From: Desulfobacteraceae bacterium | GTDB lineage: Bacteria > Desulfobacterota > Desulfobacteria > Desulfobacterales > UBA11574 | NCBI GenBank assembly: GCA_030671225.1 | Contig: DAOVAE010000052.1 | Coordinates: 1-7,317 of the forward strand | Length of the DNA stretch: 7,317 nucleotides | Direction of reading: 5' to 3' | Shown: positions 4,931 through 7,317 of the stretch, piece by piece | How the letters are laid out: each line of letters starts with the position of its first letter | Position numbering within the stretch: position 1 is the first letter of the stretch | Notes under the pieces: model-generated | Told to the model about the DNA's origin: nothing | Seen by the model: only the letters and a program-made list of their open reading frames with translations | The model's database searches: none | Position numbers and translations under genes: made by a program

Positions 4931-7317
4931 ATGATTAATCTGCCGAAATTTTTTAAAGATGATGATTCCGATTCGCCAAAGCTGATACTGCCGATGCTGC
5001 CGCTTAGAGATATTGTAGTTTTTCCCCATATGGTTGCACCGCTCTTTGTGGGACGTTCAAAATCTGTGGCCGCCCTTTCCGAGGCGATGAATAATGACAA
5101 AAGAGTTTTTCTTGCCACTCAGAACAAGGTGGGGATTGACAACCCTACTGAAGAAGACATCAGTAAGATAGGGACCATTGCAAACGTACTTCAGCTTCTT
5201 CGGCTTCCGGATGGTACGGTAAAAGTTCTGATTGAGGGGAAAAATAGAGCTTCTATTGTTCGTTATGTCGGGAACAAGGACTTTTTTCAAGTGGAGTTAA
5301 AACCGATCAGTGAAACTGAAGTGATGCCCGCAGAGGGCGAGGCTCTGATCAGAGGTATTAACCAAAGTTTCGATGAGTATGCCAAAGTAAACAAGAACAT
5401 CTCAAAAGATCTTGTAAAAACGGTTTCCGACATCTCAGATCCTTCAAAGTTAGCTGATACCGTTGCAGCCCATTTTTCATTCAAAATGGATGATAAACAG
5501 CGTCTCTTAGAAACGATTTCCCTGGAAAAGAGGCTTTCTTTCCTTCTAAGTTTAATAAAGATGGAAATCGATATTTTCAAGATGGATCAGCGTATCAAAA
5601 ATCGTGTCAAAACACAGATGGAAAAAACCCAGAAGAATTATTATCTGAATGAACAGATGCGGGCCATCAAAAAGGAGATTGGTACTGAAGATGATCACAG
5701 CGATGAACTCAAGGATCTTGAAAAGCGAATCAAGCGCAAAAGGATGTCAAAGGAAGCCGCAGGTAAGGTCAGACATGAGTTCAAAAAGCTTAAGATGATG
5801 ACCCCCATGTCGGCCGAAGCAACGGTAGTTCGCACCTATATTGATTGGTTGCTCAGCCTCCCCTGGTTTGCAAGGAGCAAGGTTCGGCAAAATCTTGAAG
5901 AAGCAGATATTATTTTAAATGAAGACCATTACGGGCTGGAAAAACCAAAAGAACGCATACTCGAATACCTTGCAGTCCAATCCCTGGTCAAAAAGATTCG
6001 GGGGCCCTTACTCTGTTTTGTGGGGCCGCCCGGTGTAGGCAAAACGTCTTTGGCCAAATCTGTTGCCAGGGCTACGGGAAGAAAATTTATACGTCTTTCC
6101 TTAGGAGGTGTGCGGGATGAGGCTGAAATTAGGGGACATCGGCGCACCTATATCGGCGCAATGCCGGGTAAAATTATTCAGTCACTTAAAAAAGTCGGTG
6201 TTAATAATCCAGTATTTTGCCTTGATGAAGTTGATAAAATGAGTATGGATTTTCGGGGTGATCCTTCGGCCGCCCTTTTAGAGGTTCTTGACCCGGAACA
6301 GAATTGCGGCTTCAACGACCATTATCTTGATGTAGATTACGATCTTTCAGACATCCTTTTTATCACTACAGCCAATACGCTGCCTGAAATACCGCTACCG
6401 TTACAGGACAGAATGGAGATTATTCGTTTGCCCGGCTATGCAGAGTATGAAAAATATTATATTGCCAGAGACTTTCTTATATCCAAACAGATCGAGATGA
6501 ATGGACTTAAAGATAAGAATGTGCATTTTTCAAAAAATGCTGTTCTTACAATTACCCGGAGATATACACGAGAATCAGGAGTAAGAAATCTTGAGCGTGA
6601 AATCTCTTCGATCTGCCGCAAAATTGCACGTGAGGTACTAAAGAAAAAAGAGAGTACCATATTCAAGGTAACGGCAAAATCAGTGCAGAGATACTTAGGT
6701 CCTCCTCGCTTCAAGGAAATTCAGATAGAAGAGGAAGACCAGATCGGTCTTGTGACAGGGCTTGCATGGACACATGTGGGCGGGGAATTGCTATGTATCG
6801 AAACCCTGATTATGCCCGGCAAAGGGAAGCTTATTATGACAGGCAAACTGGGAGATGTGATGAAAGAGTCTGCTCAGGCAGCCGTTAGCTATGTCCGATC
6901 TCGTACCGAGATCCTTGACATCAATACAAAGTTTTACAGGGAATTTGACATTCATATCCATATACCTGAAGGCGCCATTCCAAAGGACGGCCCTTCGGCA
7001 GGGATTTCAATGTGTACATCTCTTGTTTCGGCTTTAACCAAGCGGCCTGTTTACAATAATATAGCCATGACAGGTGAAATCACATTGCGAGGGCGTGTTC
7101 TATCTATCGGCGGAATGAAAGAGAAAATTTTGGCCGCTCACAGGGGTGGAGTCAAGAAAGTTGTTATTCCCAAAGAGAACGAAAAGGATTTGAAGGATAT
7201 ACCGGCTACGGTTTTAAAAGAGGTTGAAATTGTTTTGGTGGAGCACATGGACGAAGTTCTGCCTCATGCTTTAATTTTGGATGAGGGGGATAAGATTTTT
7301 CAAGAAGACGATATACC
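4931..7317 (+). CDS. lon: ATP-dependent protease La (Lon), C-terminus beyond the window
   Basis: Lon is a cytoplasmic homohexameric AAA+ serine protease that degrades misfolded proteins and short-lived regulators. From the ATG at 4931 the frame stays open for 795 codons to the window edge without a stop. The N-terminal substrate-binding domain starts at about residue 18 ([17 protein letters not shown]). A charged helical region follows at about 220-330. The AAA+ module has Walker A GPPGVGKT (365-372), Walker B VFCLDE (428-433) and sensor 2 GVRNLE (Arg552). The protease domain holds the catalytic dyad Ser689 in PKDGPSAG and Lys732 in KEKILAAHR, 43 residues apart as in E. coli (Ser679/Lys722). 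The proteolytic domain appears complete; the remaining text ([16 protein letters not shown]) is an acidic tail running past the end of E. coli Lon (784 aa), so probably only a short C-terminal piece is missing. It follows clpX by 34 bases, nearly all of them the 17-bp tandem duplication. The ribosome-binding site is poorly spaced, so lower translation than for clpX is plausible. Confidence 0.98.
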   Translation, partial: MINLPKFFKDDDSDSPKLILPMLPLRDIVVFPHMVAPLFVGRSKSVAALSEAMNNDKRVFLATQNKVGIDNPTEEDISKIGTIANVLQLLRLPDGTVKVLIEGKNRASIVRYVGNKDFFQVELKPISETEVMPAEGEALIRGINQSFDEYAKVNKNISKDLVKTVSDISDPSKLADTVAAHFSFKMDDKQRLLETISLEKRLSFLLSLIKMEIDIFKMDQRIKNRVKTQMEKTQKNYYLNEQMRAIKKEIGTEDDHSDELKDLEKRIKRKRMSKEAAGKVRHEFKKLKMMTPMSAEATVVRTYIDWLLSLPWFARSKVRQNLEEADIILNEDHYGLEKPKERILEYLAVQSLVKKIRGPLLCFVGPPGVGKTSLAKSVARATGRKFIRLSLGGVRDEAEIRGHRRTYIGAMPGKIIQSLKKVGVNNPVFCLDEVDKMSMDFRGDPSAALLEVLDPEQNCGFNDHYLDVDYDLSDILFITTANTLPEIPLPLQDRMEIIRLPGYAEYEKYYIARDFLISKQIEMNGLKDKNVHFSKNAVLTITRRYTRESGVRNLEREISSICRKIAREVLKKKESTIFKVTAKSVQRYLGPPRFKEIQIEEEDQIGLVTGLAWTHVGGELLCIETLIMPGKGKLIMTGKLGDVMKESAQAAVSYVRSRTEILDINTKFYREFDIHIHIPEGAIPKDGPSAGISMCTSLVSALTKRPVYNNIAMTGEITLRGRVLSIGGMKEKILAAHRGGVKKVVIPKENEKDLKDIPATVLKEVEIVLVEHMDEVLPHALILDEGDKIFQEDDI

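Noticed and set aside
4931..7317. Frameshift or truncation of lon
   Set aside because: Codon-by-codon reading from 4931 to 7315 shows no stop and all Lon motifs in one frame; it is merely cut by the window edge. Minus-strand open frames across it are shadows.
1..7317. CRISPR array, prophage, toxin-antitoxin or defence system
   Set aside because: No regularly spaced repeats, integrase, transposase, phage or toxin genes are visible; the coding content is housekeeping.

Overview
The window is a chromosomal segment dominated by a conserved protein quality-control cluster, tig-clpP-clpX-lon, all on the + strand (about 1650 to the right edge). Left of it lie a tRNA-Leu(UAG) gene, a gene-free stretch of about 600 bases that holds a small non-autonomous transposable element, and, on the opposite strand, a cell-wall amidase gene followed by a tRNA-Pro(UGG) gene cut by the left edge. 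The periplasm-directed amidase and the proteobacterial gene order tig-clpP-clpX-lon point to a Gram-negative bacterium. The moderately AT-rich composition, the tRNA next to tig and the style of the intergenic repeats make me favour the Desulfobacterota (former Deltaproteobacteria), but this is inference; no marker here fixes the genus.

Layout. 1-51 (-): 5' part of tRNA-Pro. 120-878 (-): N-acetylmuramoyl-L-alanine amidase (Amidase_3 family) with a signal peptide. 879-1494: no credible gene. It contains a 191-bp MITE-like element (983-1173) with 30-bp imperfect terminal inverted repeats and a 5-bp target duplication, two 3-nt-loop hairpins immediately beside it (1183-1220), and degenerate repeats. 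1495-1581 (+): tRNA-Leu with encoded CCA. 1650-2969: trigger factor. 3024-3638: ClpP. 3640-4896: ClpX. 4931 to beyond 7317: Lon, open at the window edge.

The four large genes work together. Trigger factor meets nascent chains at the ribosome exit tunnel. ClpX unfolds substrates and feeds them to the ClpP barrel, and Lon is an independent ATP-dependent protease for damaged and regulatory proteins. Spacing is tight (53, 1 and 34 bases) with no convincing terminator between the genes, so one operon is likely, possibly reading through from tRNA-Leu.

The coding content is ordinary and all catalytic motifs are intact; I found no undescribed system. The non-textbook signals are the MITE-like element and a perfect 17-bp tandem duplication at the clpX-lon junction. 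That duplication doubles the Shine-Dalgarno-like sequence in front of lon.
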